A model generated the notes under the pieces. It was not told where the DNA came from. It did no database searches and saw nothing but the letters and a program-made list of their open reading frames with translations. The position numbers were made by a program, and so were the translations under genes. Below are positions 1 to 7,742 of a stretch of 64,000 bases of DNA, piece by piece. The stretch is from Collinsella sp. (GTDB lineage Bacteria > Actinomycetota > Coriobacteriia > Coriobacteriales > Coriobacteriaceae), in assembly GCA_019419505.1 (NCBI GenBank), contig DXZS01000025.1, positions 62,001 to 126,000 of the forward strand. The letters are read 5' to 3'. How positions within the stretch are numbered: the stretch's first letter is position 1; each line of letters begins with the position of its first letter.

Positions 1-712
1 CGCCAAAAATAGAGGCCAAGGTGGATTCCGGTGCACGTGATAGCTCGCCGAGCGTGTAGATGCGCATGCGGCGCAGTCGCTCCTCGGCCGAGCGCCCGAT
101 GCCGCTCATGGCATATACCGGCAGCGCGGCCAAAAAGCGCTGCTCGGTTCCGGGGCGCACGATGGTCAGCCCAAACGGCTTATCCCGCTCGCTTGCGATC
201 TTTGCGACCGTCTTGTTGCAGCCTACGCCAATGGAGCACGTCACTCCCAGCGCTGCCACGCGGTCGCTTATACGCCGTGCAACCAGCAGCGGGTCCTCGG
301 GCGCAAAGCGACCCGGTGTGATATCGATAAAGGCTTCGTCGATCGATACGCGCTCAACGCGCGGCGTCTCCTCGGCAAGAATCGCCATGACCTGCGCGCT
401 CACCTCGCGATAGCGATCAAAGTGCCCGTGCGTCCAAATGGCTTGCGGGCACAAGCGCCGTGCCTCGGCTGAGGGCATGGCGGAGTGCACGCCAAAGCGA
501 CGTGCCTCGTAAGAACAGGTGGACACAACGCCGCGGGAATCGGCGTCTCCGCCCACGATGAGCGGCTTTCCGCGCCATTCGGGATGATCGAGCATCTCCA
601 CGCTCGCAAAAAACGCATCGAGGTCCATCAGGCCCACCGCCGGACCCGTCCAGGGAGGCGGCGTGACGCCCATGGCATCCTCATAACCGTATGTATGTTC
701 GCGTCTTTCCAT
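1..712 (-). CDS. dinB: DNA polymerase IV (Y-family), 3' part cut off by window edge
   Basis: Translesion DNA polymerase that copies past damaged bases. The 237 visible residues are the catalytic N-terminal half. DLDAFFASVE (residues 30-39) holds the first metal-binding Asp, VVSTCSYEARRFGVHSAMP is the fingers motif, VSIDEAFID carries the catalytic Asp-Glu pair, and SIGVGCNKTVAKIASE follows. The little-finger domain lies beyond base 1. The start is taken as the ATG at 712; another in-frame ATG lies at 673. No Shine-Dalgarno sequence precedes 712, but a TATACT box ends 6 nt before it, so the mRNA may be leaderless. The gene is divergent from rpsP. The family call is firm; dinB is chosen over other Y-family members because the visible N-terminus has the standard Pol IV layout. 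Confidence 0.93.
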   Translation of the reverse strand, partial: MERREHTYGYEDAMGVTPPPWTGPAVGLMDLDAFFASVEMLDHPEWRGKPLIVGGDADSRGVVSTCSYEARRFGVHSAMPSAEARRLCPQAIWTHGHFDRYREVSAQVMAILAEETPRVERVSIDEAFIDITPGRFAPEDPLLVARRISDRVAALGVTCSIGVGCNKTVAKIASERDKPFGLTIVRPGTEQRFLAALPVYAMSGIGRSAEERLRRMRIYTLGELSRAPESTLASIFG

Positions 713-718
713 GTCATG

Positions 719-724
719 AGTATA
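719..724 (-). promoter_or_regulatory. -10 box of dinB, leaderless arrangement
   Basis: TATACT on the minus strand (719-724) ends 6 nt before the dinB ATG. A normal start point 6-7 nt downstream would fall on the first codon. No clear -35 box is seen 17 bp upstream. Confidence 0.4.
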
Positions 725-828
725 CCGCGCAGCTCATGTGGGGTGCGTGTATGTGCTTGCAAATCCCGAATTCTTGTCTAAGATATGGATTTGCCCTCGA
801 CTACACCGAAGAAGTTGGTCTCACGGAC

Positions 829-857
829 TTCACCTGCCCGCGTCGATGGCGTATTAT
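829..857 (+). promoter_or_regulatory. Candidate promoter of the rpsP operon
   Basis: TTCACC (829-834), a 17-bp spacer and TATTAT (852-857) fit a sigma-70-type promoter. The leader that follows has a small hairpin, GCAGC-CTAAA-GCTGC, near 880-894, just before the rpsP ribosome binding site. The 713-913 gap is otherwise empty. Confidence 0.45.
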
Positions 858-913
858 GTTCAACTGTTTGTTTGTAGTTGCAGCCTAAAGCTGCTTGGTT
901 GGAGGAGTTTCCT

Positions 914-1255
914 TTGGCAGTCAAGATTCGCCTTGCTCGTCACGGCGCTAAGAAGCGTCCGTACTACCGTGTCGTCGTCGCCGATTCCCGCGCCCCGCGT
1001 GACGGTCGTATCATCGAGGAGGTTGGCCGCTACAACCCGATGACCGCCCCCAAGACCATCAACCTCGACCTCGAGAAGATCGCCGACTGGCAGTCCAAGG
1101 GCGCTCAGCTCACCGACGCCGTCGCCGCTCTGGTCAAGGCCGCCAACGAGGGCGAGAAGACCGAGACCGTCGTCAAGAAGTCCAAGAAGCAGCTCGCCAA
1201 AGAGGCCGAGGCCGCTAAGGCTGCCGCTGAGGCCGCTGAGGGCGCCGAGGAGTAA
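914..1255 (+). CDS. rpsP: 30S ribosomal protein S16
   Basis: Small-subunit ribosomal protein needed for 30S assembly. The protein starts with the conserved AVKIRLARHGAKKRPYYRVV and has the family's RDGRIIEEVGRYNP segment. The TTG at 914 is chosen because GGAGGAG lies at 901-907 with ideal spacing and because the family begins exactly there; the frame stays open upstream to an ATG at 878, but that would add 12 unrelated residues. At 113 residues it is longer than the usual 80-90, owing to a Lys/Ala/Glu-rich tail from about residue 80. First gene of rpsP-khpA-rimM-trmD-lepB. Confidence 0.97.
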   Translation: MAVKIRLARHGAKKRPYYRVVVADSRAPRDGRIIEEVGRYNPMTAPKTINLDLEKIADWQSKGAQLTDAVAALVKAANEGEKTETVVKKSKKQLAKEAEAAKAAAEAAEGAEE

Positions 1256-1258
1256 ATC

Positions 1259-1543
1259 GTGCCTGAGGTTGACGCTGCACAGCTCGAGGGTGAGGCAATG
1301 CTCTCAGATCGCATCGCCGATCTCGTCGAATATCTCGTTGTTCAGATCGTCGACGACCCGGATTCCGTGAGCCTTGAGGTCATCGATGGTGACGACGCCT
1401 CCACGATTGAGGTTTCGGTCGCCGAGGATGACGTCGCTAAGGTCATCGGCCGTCGTGGCCGTACCATCAAGGCCATTCGCACGCTCGCCCGTGCACTGGC
1501 CGCTCGCCTCGACACTGCTGTCGAGGTAGAGGTTCTGGGCTAG
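1259..1543 (+). CDS. khpA: KH-domain RNA-binding protein KhpA
   Basis: Small single-KH RNA-binding protein, family KhpA/YlqC, usually encoded between rpsP and rimM as here. The KH signature is VIGRRGRTIKAIRTLARA, with the GxxG loop at GRRG. The GTG at 1259 has GAGGAG 6 nt upstream (overlapping the end of rpsP). An ATG at 1298, preceded by GAGGGTGAGG, would give an 81-residue protein closer to the usual length and cannot be excluded. Work on the family links KhpA with KhpB in small-RNA binding and cell-division control; its exact targets here are unknown. Confidence 0.9.
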   Translation: MPEVDAAQLEGEAMLSDRIADLVEYLVVQIVDDPDSVSLEVIDGDDASTIEVSVAEDDVAKVIGRRGRTIKAIRTLARALAARLDTAVEVEVLG

Positions 1544-1547
1544 GACC

Positions 1548-2069
1548 TTGAGGTCCCAGTACAAAAACATCGCCCGTGTGGTCAAGCCGCACGGAAGGAA
1601 GGGGGAGGTCCTCGCGCAGCCGCTGCGGGGGCTTCCTTCTGTATTAGAGCCGGGTATGCGCGTCGCCCTGACGCCGCCGGCGCTCAAGCGCGACCGCTTT
1701 TGCACGGTCGTGTCCGTCACCGATACGGGCGATGGCGATCTGGTCTCGTTTGAGGGCATTGACGACTTGACGGCCGCCGAGGGCATCACGGGATGCTATG
1801 TGTTGGCAAATCGTGACGATTTTGAGCTCGATTCACTCGACGCCGCCTATTCCGACCTGATGGGTCGCGAGGTGGTCGACGAGCGCTTCGGTTCACTCGG
1901 TACGATCGTCGAGATCATGTCGACGCCCGCTAACGATGTTTGGGTTGTCGAGGGCGATCGGTACGGCGAGGTACTGATTCCCGTGATCGAGCAGGTTGTG
2001 CTCGATCTTCCCGACACAGGAACAATTTCCGTCCACGTTATGGACGGCCTGATCGATATGGACAAGTAG
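1548..2069 (+). CDS. rimM: Ribosome maturation factor RimM
   Basis: Assembly factor for the head of the 30S subunit that binds S19 and helps 16S rRNA processing. The N-terminal beta-barrel begins YKNIARVVKPHGRKGEV, the standard RimM opening, and a PRC-barrel follows from about residue 95 (LMGREVVDERFGSLGTIVEI). Length, 173 residues, is normal. The start is TTG at 1548, only 4 nt after the khpA stop. No other in-frame start would keep the conserved N-terminus, so translation probably couples to khpA. Downstream trmD begins 10 nt later. Confidence 0.95.
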   Translation: MRSQYKNIARVVKPHGRKGEVLAQPLRGLPSVLEPGMRVALTPPALKRDRFCTVVSVTDTGDGDLVSFEGIDDLTAAEGITGCYVLANRDDFELDSLDAAYSDLMGREVVDERFGSLGTIVEIMSTPANDVWVVEGDRYGEVLIPVIEQVVLDLPDTGTISVHVMDGLIDMDK

Positions 2070-2079
2070 GGAGGACAAC

Positions 2080-2826
2080 ATGCTGATTGAGACCCTTTCG
2101 GTCTTTCCCGAGATGTTTGAGCCCGTCATGTCCACATCGATTTTGGGCCGCGCCCGCAAGGCCGGCCTTTTTGATTTTAAGGCGTATAACCTGCGCGACT
2201 GGACGCACGACCGCCATCGTACCGTCGATGACGAGCCGTACGGCGGCGGGCAGGGCATGCTCATGAAGGTCGAGCCTATCGCCGAGGCCATCGAGGCCAT
2301 TAGCGCGGAGGGCCCCAAGCCGACGGTGGTGTTCTTCACCCCGTGCGGCGAGCCTTTTATGCAGCATGTGGCCGAGCGCCTGCTCAAAAGCGAGCGCCTG
2401 CTGTTTGTGTGCAGCCGTTACGAAGGTGTCGACGAGCGTGCCTATGCGTATGCCGACGAGCGCCTGTCGATCGGCGATTACGTGCTCACGGGCGGCGAGC
2501 TTCCCGCTATGGTCGTTGCCGATGCCGTCGTACGCCTGATCCCCGGCGCCCTTGGTGACGAGATGAGCAACGTGGACGAGTCGTTCTCGACCGCCGAGGA
2601 CGGAGGCCTGCTCGAGTACGCGCAGTACACCCGCCCCGCCGAGTTCAACGGCGAGGGCGTGCCGCCGGTGCTCGTGAGCGGCGACCATGCCAAGGTTGAC
2701 GCCTGGCGCCGTAAGAATGCCATCGAGCGCACCTGCCGCTGGCGTCCCGACCTGATCGAGACGGCGCGGCTTACGCCCCAGGAGCGCGCATACGCGCAAG
2801 ATTTGCTTTCCGGAAGGGGTGAATAG
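2080..2826 (+). CDS. trmD: tRNA (guanine-N1)-methyltransferase TrmD
   Basis: Methylates G37 next to the anticodon using S-adenosylmethionine, which prevents +1 frameshifting. It is a SPOUT-fold enzyme: MLIETLSVFPEMF at the N-terminus, DEPYGGGQGMLM, and the knotted AdoMet site SIGDYVLTGGELPAM. Length 248 is typical. The ATG at 2080 has GGGAGGA 6 nt upstream. The stop overlaps the region just before lepB, so the two are probably cotranscribed. Confidence 0.97.
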   Translation: MLIETLSVFPEMFEPVMSTSILGRARKAGLFDFKAYNLRDWTHDRHRTVDDEPYGGGQGMLMKVEPIAEAIEAISAEGPKPTVVFFTPCGEPFMQHVAERLLKSERLLFVCSRYEGVDERAYAYADERLSIGDYVLTGGELPAMVVADAVVRLIPGALGDEMSNVDESFSTAEDGGLLEYAQYTRPAEFNGEGVPPVLVSGDHAKVDAWRRKNAIERTCRWRPDLIETARLTPQERAYAQDLLSGRGE

Positions 2827-2827
2827 A

Positions 2828-3436
2828 ATGGTGGATGATAAAGGGCGTCAACGGGTTCACCTCGAACATGATTTTGGCGAAAGGTCCGTTTTCACTTTAC
2901 GTGGTGCTCTGGAGTGGATTTTAGTCATTCTTATCGCGCTCGCCGCCACCTTCTTGATCCGCACCTTTGTGGTCGAGCCCTTTGTGGTACCCACCGGCTC
3001 CATGGAGGACACGATCGAGATTGGCGACCAGATCCTGGCACAAAAGGTGAGCCTCGAGCTCGGTCAGCCCGTCAAACAGGGTGATATCGTGGTGTTCCAT
3101 AATCCCGATGCCACGTCCGAGCATGACGTGCTGGTAAAGCGCGTCATCGCCACGGCCGGTCAGACGGTCGACCTTCAGGACGGCAAGGTCGTCGTCGACG
3201 GCCAGGCGCTCGATGAGGACTATACGACCGGCATGAGCTGGCCGCTTTCGGTCCAGGCGCCCGCCGCCCAGGTGAGCTATCCCTACACCGTCCCCGACGG
3301 CTGCGTGTGGGTGATGGGCGACAACCGCGAGAACTCAGCCGACTCACGCTACTTTGGTCCCGTTGATCGCTCTGATTTGATCGCCGTGGCGCTCGTGCGT
3401 TACTGGCCGCTTAACCGTCTGGGCGCTATCGACTAA
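2828..3436 (+). CDS. lepB: Signal peptidase I
   Basis: Membrane serine protease that removes signal peptides from exported proteins. One membrane segment spans residues 28-47. The nucleophile is in PTGSMEDTI (Ser58), the general-base Lys in VLVKRVIATAGQ (Lys104), and the signature box GDNRENSADSRYFG lies near the C-terminus. The ATG at 2828 is preferred over the GTG at 2819 because GGAAGGGG sits about 8 nt upstream; the GTG would touch that sequence. The length of 202 suits a Gram-positive single-span enzyme. Last gene of the rpsP cluster. Confidence 0.96.
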   Translation: MVDDKGRQRVHLEHDFGERSVFTLRGALEWILVILIALAATFLIRTFVVEPFVVPTGSMEDTIEIGDQILAQKVSLELGQPVKQGDIVVFHNPDATSEHDVLVKRVIATAGQTVDLQDGKVVVDGQALDEDYTTGMSWPLSVQAPAAQVSYPYTVPDGCVWVMGDNRENSADSRYFGPVDRSDLIAVALVRYWPLNRLGAID

Positions 3437-3442
3437 AACCGC

Positions 3443-3448
3443 TATAGT
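3443..3448 (+). promoter_or_regulatory. -10 box for glyQS
   Basis: TATAGT in the 58-bp gap between lepB and glyQ matches -10 boxes seen before rpsT, rpmB and ppdK in this window. The -35 side is weak. No T-box leader is present; the gap is too short for one. Confidence 0.35.
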
Positions 3449-3494
3449 ACAGTACCTAACCGTGTAATCGTTTCGACGAGGGGATATTAGAGGC

Positions 3495-4406
3495 ATGAAC
3501 GCTTCATCGCTTTCCTTCCAAGACATCATCCTGCGCCTCCAGCAGTACTGGGGCGAGCAGGGCTGCGTTATTATGCAGCCCTATGACTCCGAGGTCGGTG
3601 CCGGTACCTTCCACACCGCGACCACACTGCGCTCGCTCGGTCCCGCCGAGTGGCGCACCTGCTATGCTCAGCCTTGCCGCCGTCCCGCCGACGGCCGCTA
3701 CGGCGAGAACCCTAACCGCATGCAGCACTACTATCAGTTCCAGGTGCTCATCAAGCCGTCGCCGGTCAACGCCCAGGAGCTCTACCTGGGTTCGCTGGCC
3801 GCCATTGGCCTGGACCCCAACGACCATGACGTCCGCTTTGTCGAGGACGACTGGGAGAGCCCGACCTTGGGCGCCTGGGGCCTTGGCTGGGAGGTCTGGC
3901 TTAACGGTATGGAGGTCACGCAGTTTACATACTTCCAGCAGGTGGGCGGTATCGAGGTCGACCCCGTGCCCGTCGAGATCACCTATGGCCTGGAGCGTAT
4001 CGCCATGTACGCCCAGGGCGTCAACTCCGTTTACGACCTAGTGTGGAGCTACCTGCCCGACGGTACGCCCATGACTTACGGCGACGTGTTCCTCGAGAAC
4101 GAGCGCGAGTTCAGTGCCTATAACTTTGAGGTTGCCAACGTCGAGATGATGCGTCAGAAGTTTGACGACTACGAGGCCGAGTGCCATTCCTGCCTGGAGC
4201 GCAAGCTGCCGCTGCCCGCATACGACTGCGTCATGAAGTGCAGCCACGCTTTCAATCTGCTCGATGCCCGCGGCGCCCTGTCCGCGGTCGAGCGTGCCAA
4301 CTACATCCTGCGCGTCCGCGCCGTCGCCAAGGCGTGCTGCGAGGCCTACATGGCCGAGGTCGCCGGAGTGAACGAGAATGCCGACCAGGAAGGCGAGGTG
4401 GCGTAA
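3495..4406 (+). CDS. glyQ: Glycyl-tRNA synthetase alpha subunit
   Basis: Catalytic subunit of the bacterial alpha2beta2 glycyl-tRNA synthetase, which charges tRNA-Gly. The opening SFQDIILRLQQYWGEQGC and the segments QPYDSEVGAGTFH, RTCYAQPCRRPADGRYGENP and YGLERIAMYAQG are diagnostic of the class II GlyQ fold. At 303 residues it is normal. The start ATG is preceded by GAGGGG and AGAGG. glyS follows 3 nt after the stop, so both subunits come from one message. Confidence 0.98.
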   Translation: MNASSLSFQDIILRLQQYWGEQGCVIMQPYDSEVGAGTFHTATTLRSLGPAEWRTCYAQPCRRPADGRYGENPNRMQHYYQFQVLIKPSPVNAQELYLGSLAAIGLDPNDHDVRFVEDDWESPTLGAWGLGWEVWLNGMEVTQFTYFQQVGGIEVDPVPVEITYGLERIAMYAQGVNSVYDLVWSYLPDGTPMTYGDVFLENEREFSAYNFEVANVEMMRQKFDDYEAECHSCLERKLPLPAYDCVMKCSHAFNLLDARGALSAVERANYILRVRAVAKACCEAYMAEVAGVNENADQEGEVA

Positions 4407-4409
4407 GCC

Positions 4410-6506
4410 ATGGCAGACGCTAAGGATTTCCTGTTTGAGATCGGTACGGAGGAAATGCCCTCCGCGCCGCTGAACAATGCCGTCAAGCAGCTTGGCACCA
4501 TGATCGCCAAGGGTTTAGACGATGCTGGCCTGGCCCACGGCGAGGTCCGTGTGATTTCGAGCCCGCGTCGCCTGGCTGCGCTCGTGGCCAATGTCGCCAC
4601 TGCGACCGACGAGGTCCACGAGGTTAAGCGCGGCCCCGCGGCCAACATCGCGTTCGACGCTGACGGTAACGCCACTAAGGCCGCCCAGGGCTTTGCCCGC
4701 AAGTGTGGTGTGGCTGCCGAGGATCTGGTCTGTCGCGAGGACACCGACGGCCGCGAGTACGTCTTTGCCGAGAAGAATATTCCTTCCGCACCGGCTACGC
4801 CGATTCTGACCGCTCTGTGCGAGAAGACCATCGCCGGCCTGCAGTGGCCCAACTACCGCTCTCAGCGCTGGGGTCACGAGCACGCCACCTTCGTGCGCCC
4901 GGTCCGTTGGATCTGCTGCCTTCTGGGCGAGGACGTTGTGCCCGTGTCGTTTGCCGACGTGACGAGCGGCAATACCACGCGCGGCCATCGCGTGCTTGGC
5001 CCCGGTGACCACGTTGTCGCTAGCCCCGCCGCCTACGAGCAGGTGCTCGAGGACGCCGGCGTGCTTTCTGCCGAGCGCCGTCGCGAGGCCATCCTTGCCG
5101 GTATCTCCGAGGTCGAGGCCGTTCGCCCCGGCTGCCATGTCGATACGCCCAAGAAGGTCTTCGAGGAGGTTATCAACCTCTGCGAGTGGCCGACGGTGCT
5201 CGTCGGTACCTTCGATGAGGAGTTCCTCAAGGTCCCGCACGAGATCATCTGCGAGTCCATGCTCACCAACCAGCGCTACTTCCCGATCTATGACGGCGAG
5301 GGCAAGCTGACGCGTGAGTTCGTGGTCGTCTCCAACAGCAAGCCCGAGAATGCCGAGCGCGTGATCGACGGCAACGAGCGCGTCGTGCGCGCCCGTCTGG
5401 ACGACGCCAAGTTCTTCTACGAGGAGGACCTGAAGATCTCCCTCGACGAGTTCCGTGAGCGTCTGGCCAAGGTTGCCTTCCAGGAGAAGCTCGGTAGCGT
5501 GCTCGCCAAGTCCGAGCGCATCGAGCAGCTCGCGCTCGCTATCGCCCGCGAGGCTCACCTGGGCGCCCATCTTGCCGCCGACGCTGCTCGCGCCGCACAC
5601 CTGTGCAAGGCAGACCTGGTGTCCAACGCCGTCGTCGAGTTCACGAGCCAGCAGGGCGTGATGGGCGGTTATTACGCGACCGCGATGGGGGAGAACGACG
5701 AGGTCGCCCATGCTATTCGCGATCACTATCGTCCCCGTTTTGCCGGTGACGAGCTGCCCGAGGGCACCGCTGGCTGCATCGTGGCCTGCGCCGACAAGCT
5801 CGATACCATCGCCGGTATCTTTGCCATCGGCGAGCCCCCGACCGGCTCCTCCGACCCCTACGCGCTGCGTCGTGCCGCTATCGGCATTATCAACATCCTG
5901 CGCGACCGTCTGCCGATCGACCCCACGTCGCTCATCGACTTTGCCCTCGAACTCTACAGTGAGCAGGGCATTGAGTTCGACGCCGCCGAGGTCGCCCAGC
6001 AGGTTCGTGACTTCTTCCATGGCCGCCTGGTGAGCATGGCCCGCGACGAAAAGATTCCGGCCGATACCGTCGCCGCCGTCTCCGCGGTGCACATCATCGC
6101 CCCGTCCGTCTTCTTCGCCCGCTGCGCCGCCCTCGACGAGGCCCGCAAGAACGACGCTGAGACGTTCGACAACCTGGCGACCGCCTATGCCCGCGCCGCG
6201 CATATCTCCAAGCCCGAGCTGGGTGCGGAGTATGACCGCAGCCTGATGGGCGAGGTCGAGCTTGCGCTCGCCGACGCCTCCGAGGCTGCTCAGACCGCCG
6301 TCGATGCCGCCCTTGCTGCCGAGGACTACCCGGCCGCATTTGCCGCCCTCGCCGCCCTGCGCGCGCCCATCGACCGTTTCTTCGATGAGGTCATGGTCAT
6401 GGACAAGGACGAGCAGCTTCGCGATAATCGCCTTAAGCTGCTCAACCTCTTCGAGGCCGTTTTCTCCGGCATTGCCAACATCGGTGAGCTTGCCCGCAAA
6501 AAGTAA
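4410..6506 (+). CDS. glyS: Glycyl-tRNA synthetase beta subunit
   Basis: Beta subunit that binds tRNA-Gly and is needed for charging with GlyQ. It opens with KDFLFEIGTEEMPSAPLN, the family signature, contains PVRWICCLLG and LTNQRYFPIYDGEGKL, then the HD-like region (QGVMGGYYATAMGE), and ends with a DALR-type anticodon-binding segment around residues 590-698. Length 698 is as expected. A 747-codon open frame on the opposite strand is a composition artefact of this GC-rich gene. Confidence 0.98.
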   Translation: MADAKDFLFEIGTEEMPSAPLNNAVKQLGTMIAKGLDDAGLAHGEVRVISSPRRLAALVANVATATDEVHEVKRGPAANIAFDADGNATKAAQGFARKCGVAAEDLVCREDTDGREYVFAEKNIPSAPATPILTALCEKTIAGLQWPNYRSQRWGHEHATFVRPVRWICCLLGEDVVPVSFADVTSGNTTRGHRVLGPGDHVVASPAAYEQVLEDAGVLSAERRREAILAGISEVEAVRPGCHVDTPKKVFEEVINLCEWPTVLVGTFDEEFLKVPHEIICESMLTNQRYFPIYDGEGKLTREFVVVSNSKPENAERVIDGNERVVRARLDDAKFFYEEDLKISLDEFRERLAKVAFQEKLGSVLAKSERIEQLALAIAREAHLGAHLAADAARAAHLCKADLVSNAVVEFTSQQGVMGGYYATAMGENDEVAHAIRDHYRPRFAGDELPEGTAGCIVACADKLDTIAGIFAIGEPPTGSSDPYALRRAAIGIINILRDRLPIDPTSLIDFALELYSEQGIEFDAAEVAQQVRDFFHGRLVSMARDEKIPADTVAAVSAVHIIAPSVFFARCAALDEARKNDAETFDNLATAYARAAHISKPELGAEYDRSLMGEVELALADASEAAQTAVDAALAAEDYPAAFAALAALRAPIDRFFDEVMVMDKDEQLRDNRLKLLNLFEAVFSGIANIGELARKK

Positions 6507-6540
6507 GCCAGCCTGCGCATAAGCGCAAAAGGAGCCCCGC

Positions 6541-7413
6541 ATGGATTGCCCGGTCACCGCTCGTCCCACCGTTATCGTTATCTCCGACTCGCTCGGCGAT
6601 ACCGCTTGTGAGGTGGTGCTTGCGGCGTCCGGGCAATTTGATGAAGGGGCTTTTCGCGTTTTGCGCCTGCCCAAGGTGACCTCCGTGGAGCAGGTCAAGT
6701 CATTTGTGGGGCCGCGCGTCGATGCTGACCATCGCGATGTCGCCGTGTTCCATACCATTGTCGATCCGGCGCTTCGCGCCCGCGTGCTCGATTACCTGGG
6801 TATGCTGCATATCCGTTCGGTCGACCTGATCGGCCCGACGCTTGCCGTGCTGTCGTCGCTCATCGGTGTGCCGCCCAAGTGCGTTGCGGGCGTGATTCAC
6901 AAGACCGATGACCGCTATTTCCATCGTATCGAGGCCATGGAGTATTTCGTTGAGCACGATGACGGTCGTGGTTGCGACGATCTGTCGGGTGCCGATATCG
7001 TGCTGCTGGGTGTGTCGCGTACATCCAAGACGCCGCTGTCGATGTATTTAGCATATCAGGGCTACAAGGTCGCCAATGTCCCACTGGCGCATGGCATGGA
7101 GCCGCCGAAGTCGATTTACGAGGTTGACCCGATGCGGTTGTTTGGTCTGATCTCGACCGTTGACGTTATTTCTGAGATTCGCGATAGCCGCTTGGGCGAT
7201 GACTACGCTCGTGCCGTTGCCGGCTCCTATGCCGAGCCTGAGAGCGTGCGCAGCGAACTTGAGGAAGCTCGCGCTCTCATGAAGCGCTTAGGCTGCTTTG
7301 TTGTGCGTACCGACGGCAAAGCCATTGAGGAAAGCGCTGCCGAGATCATTGCTCACCTCGAAGAGATTCAAGAGGCAAGAGCCCGCCGTGCCGCCCGCCG
7401 CGCTCAACAATAG
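6541..7413 (+). CDS. Pyruvate phosphate dikinase regulatory protein (kinase/pyrophosphorylase)
   Basis: Bifunctional enzyme of the former DUF299 family. It inactivates PPDK by ADP-dependent phosphorylation of a Thr near the catalytic His and reverses this by phosphorolysis. The nucleotide-binding loop is GVSRTSKTPLS starting at residue 157; other family marks are VISDSLGDTA at the N-terminus and VIHKTDDRYFHRIEAMEYF. Length is 290. AAAAGGAG precedes the ATG. It lies directly upstream of ppdK, its expected target, which makes PPDK rather than PEP synthase the likely substrate. Confidence 0.94.
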   Translation: MDCPVTARPTVIVISDSLGDTACEVVLAASGQFDEGAFRVLRLPKVTSVEQVKSFVGPRVDADHRDVAVFHTIVDPALRARVLDYLGMLHIRSVDLIGPTLAVLSSLIGVPPKCVAGVIHKTDDRYFHRIEAMEYFVEHDDGRGCDDLSGADIVLLGVSRTSKTPLSMYLAYQGYKVANVPLAHGMEPPKSIYEVDPMRLFGLISTVDVISEIRDSRLGDDYARAVAGSYAEPESVRSELEEARALMKRLGCFVVRTDGKAIEESAAEIIAHLEEIQEARARRAARRAQQ

Positions 7414-7435
7414 TAGCTCACTTGGGACAAGGTTG

Positions 7436-7667
7436 TTTGGGTTGCTAATTTGGGACGGGGCTCTTTTAGCTAACCAAAGAGAATACTTGGAATTAATGCT
7501 GATAAATGGTAAAGCGATTTAGCAATAACATCGCATCCGACCTGCACTTTCCTTGTAGTGGTATCTTCATAAGGTAACCACCTTTACCTACCGTTTACCG
7601 CCGGTTTTAGCACGTTTACCAAACCGCGCACCCTCTGCTCAAGCCTGTCCAAAACCCGCCGTATAGT
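7436..7667 (+). promoter_or_regulatory. ppdK upstream region with phased CGTTTACC repeats
   Basis: The 329-bp gap 7414-7742 has no convincing gene. CCTTTACC at 7581 and CGTTTACC at 7592 and 7613 are direct repeats 11 and 21 bp apart, that is, on one face of the helix. TACCGTTTACCG (7589-7600) is identical to a site upstream of adhE. A TATAGT -10 box is at 7662-7667, which places the repeats about 50-90 bp upstream of the start point, a position usual for an activator. An imperfect inverted repeat (7436-7448 with 7466-7478, no T-run) lies nearer the upstream gene. The binding protein is unknown. Confidence 0.5.
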
Positions 7668-7742
7668 TCCCTCACGGCCCGCATCCGGCGGGTCGATTCG
7701 TTACCACGGTCGTGCGCGTAAGCGCATGGAAGGGGAAGTATC

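Noticed and set aside
3437..3494. T-box riboswitch for glyQS
   Set aside because: The gap is only 58 bp and lacks the T-box sequence or a specifier stem.
4515..6758. 747-codon open frame on the minus strand across glyS and the PPDK regulator gene
   Set aside because: Mirror frame of a GC-rich gene with strong third-base bias; low-complexity Gly/Val/Asp protein, no family motif, and glyS on the other strand is certain.
7298..7522. 74-codon plus-strand frame over the end of the PPDK regulator gene
   Set aside because: Mostly inside the real gene in another frame; the tail in the gap has no protein features.
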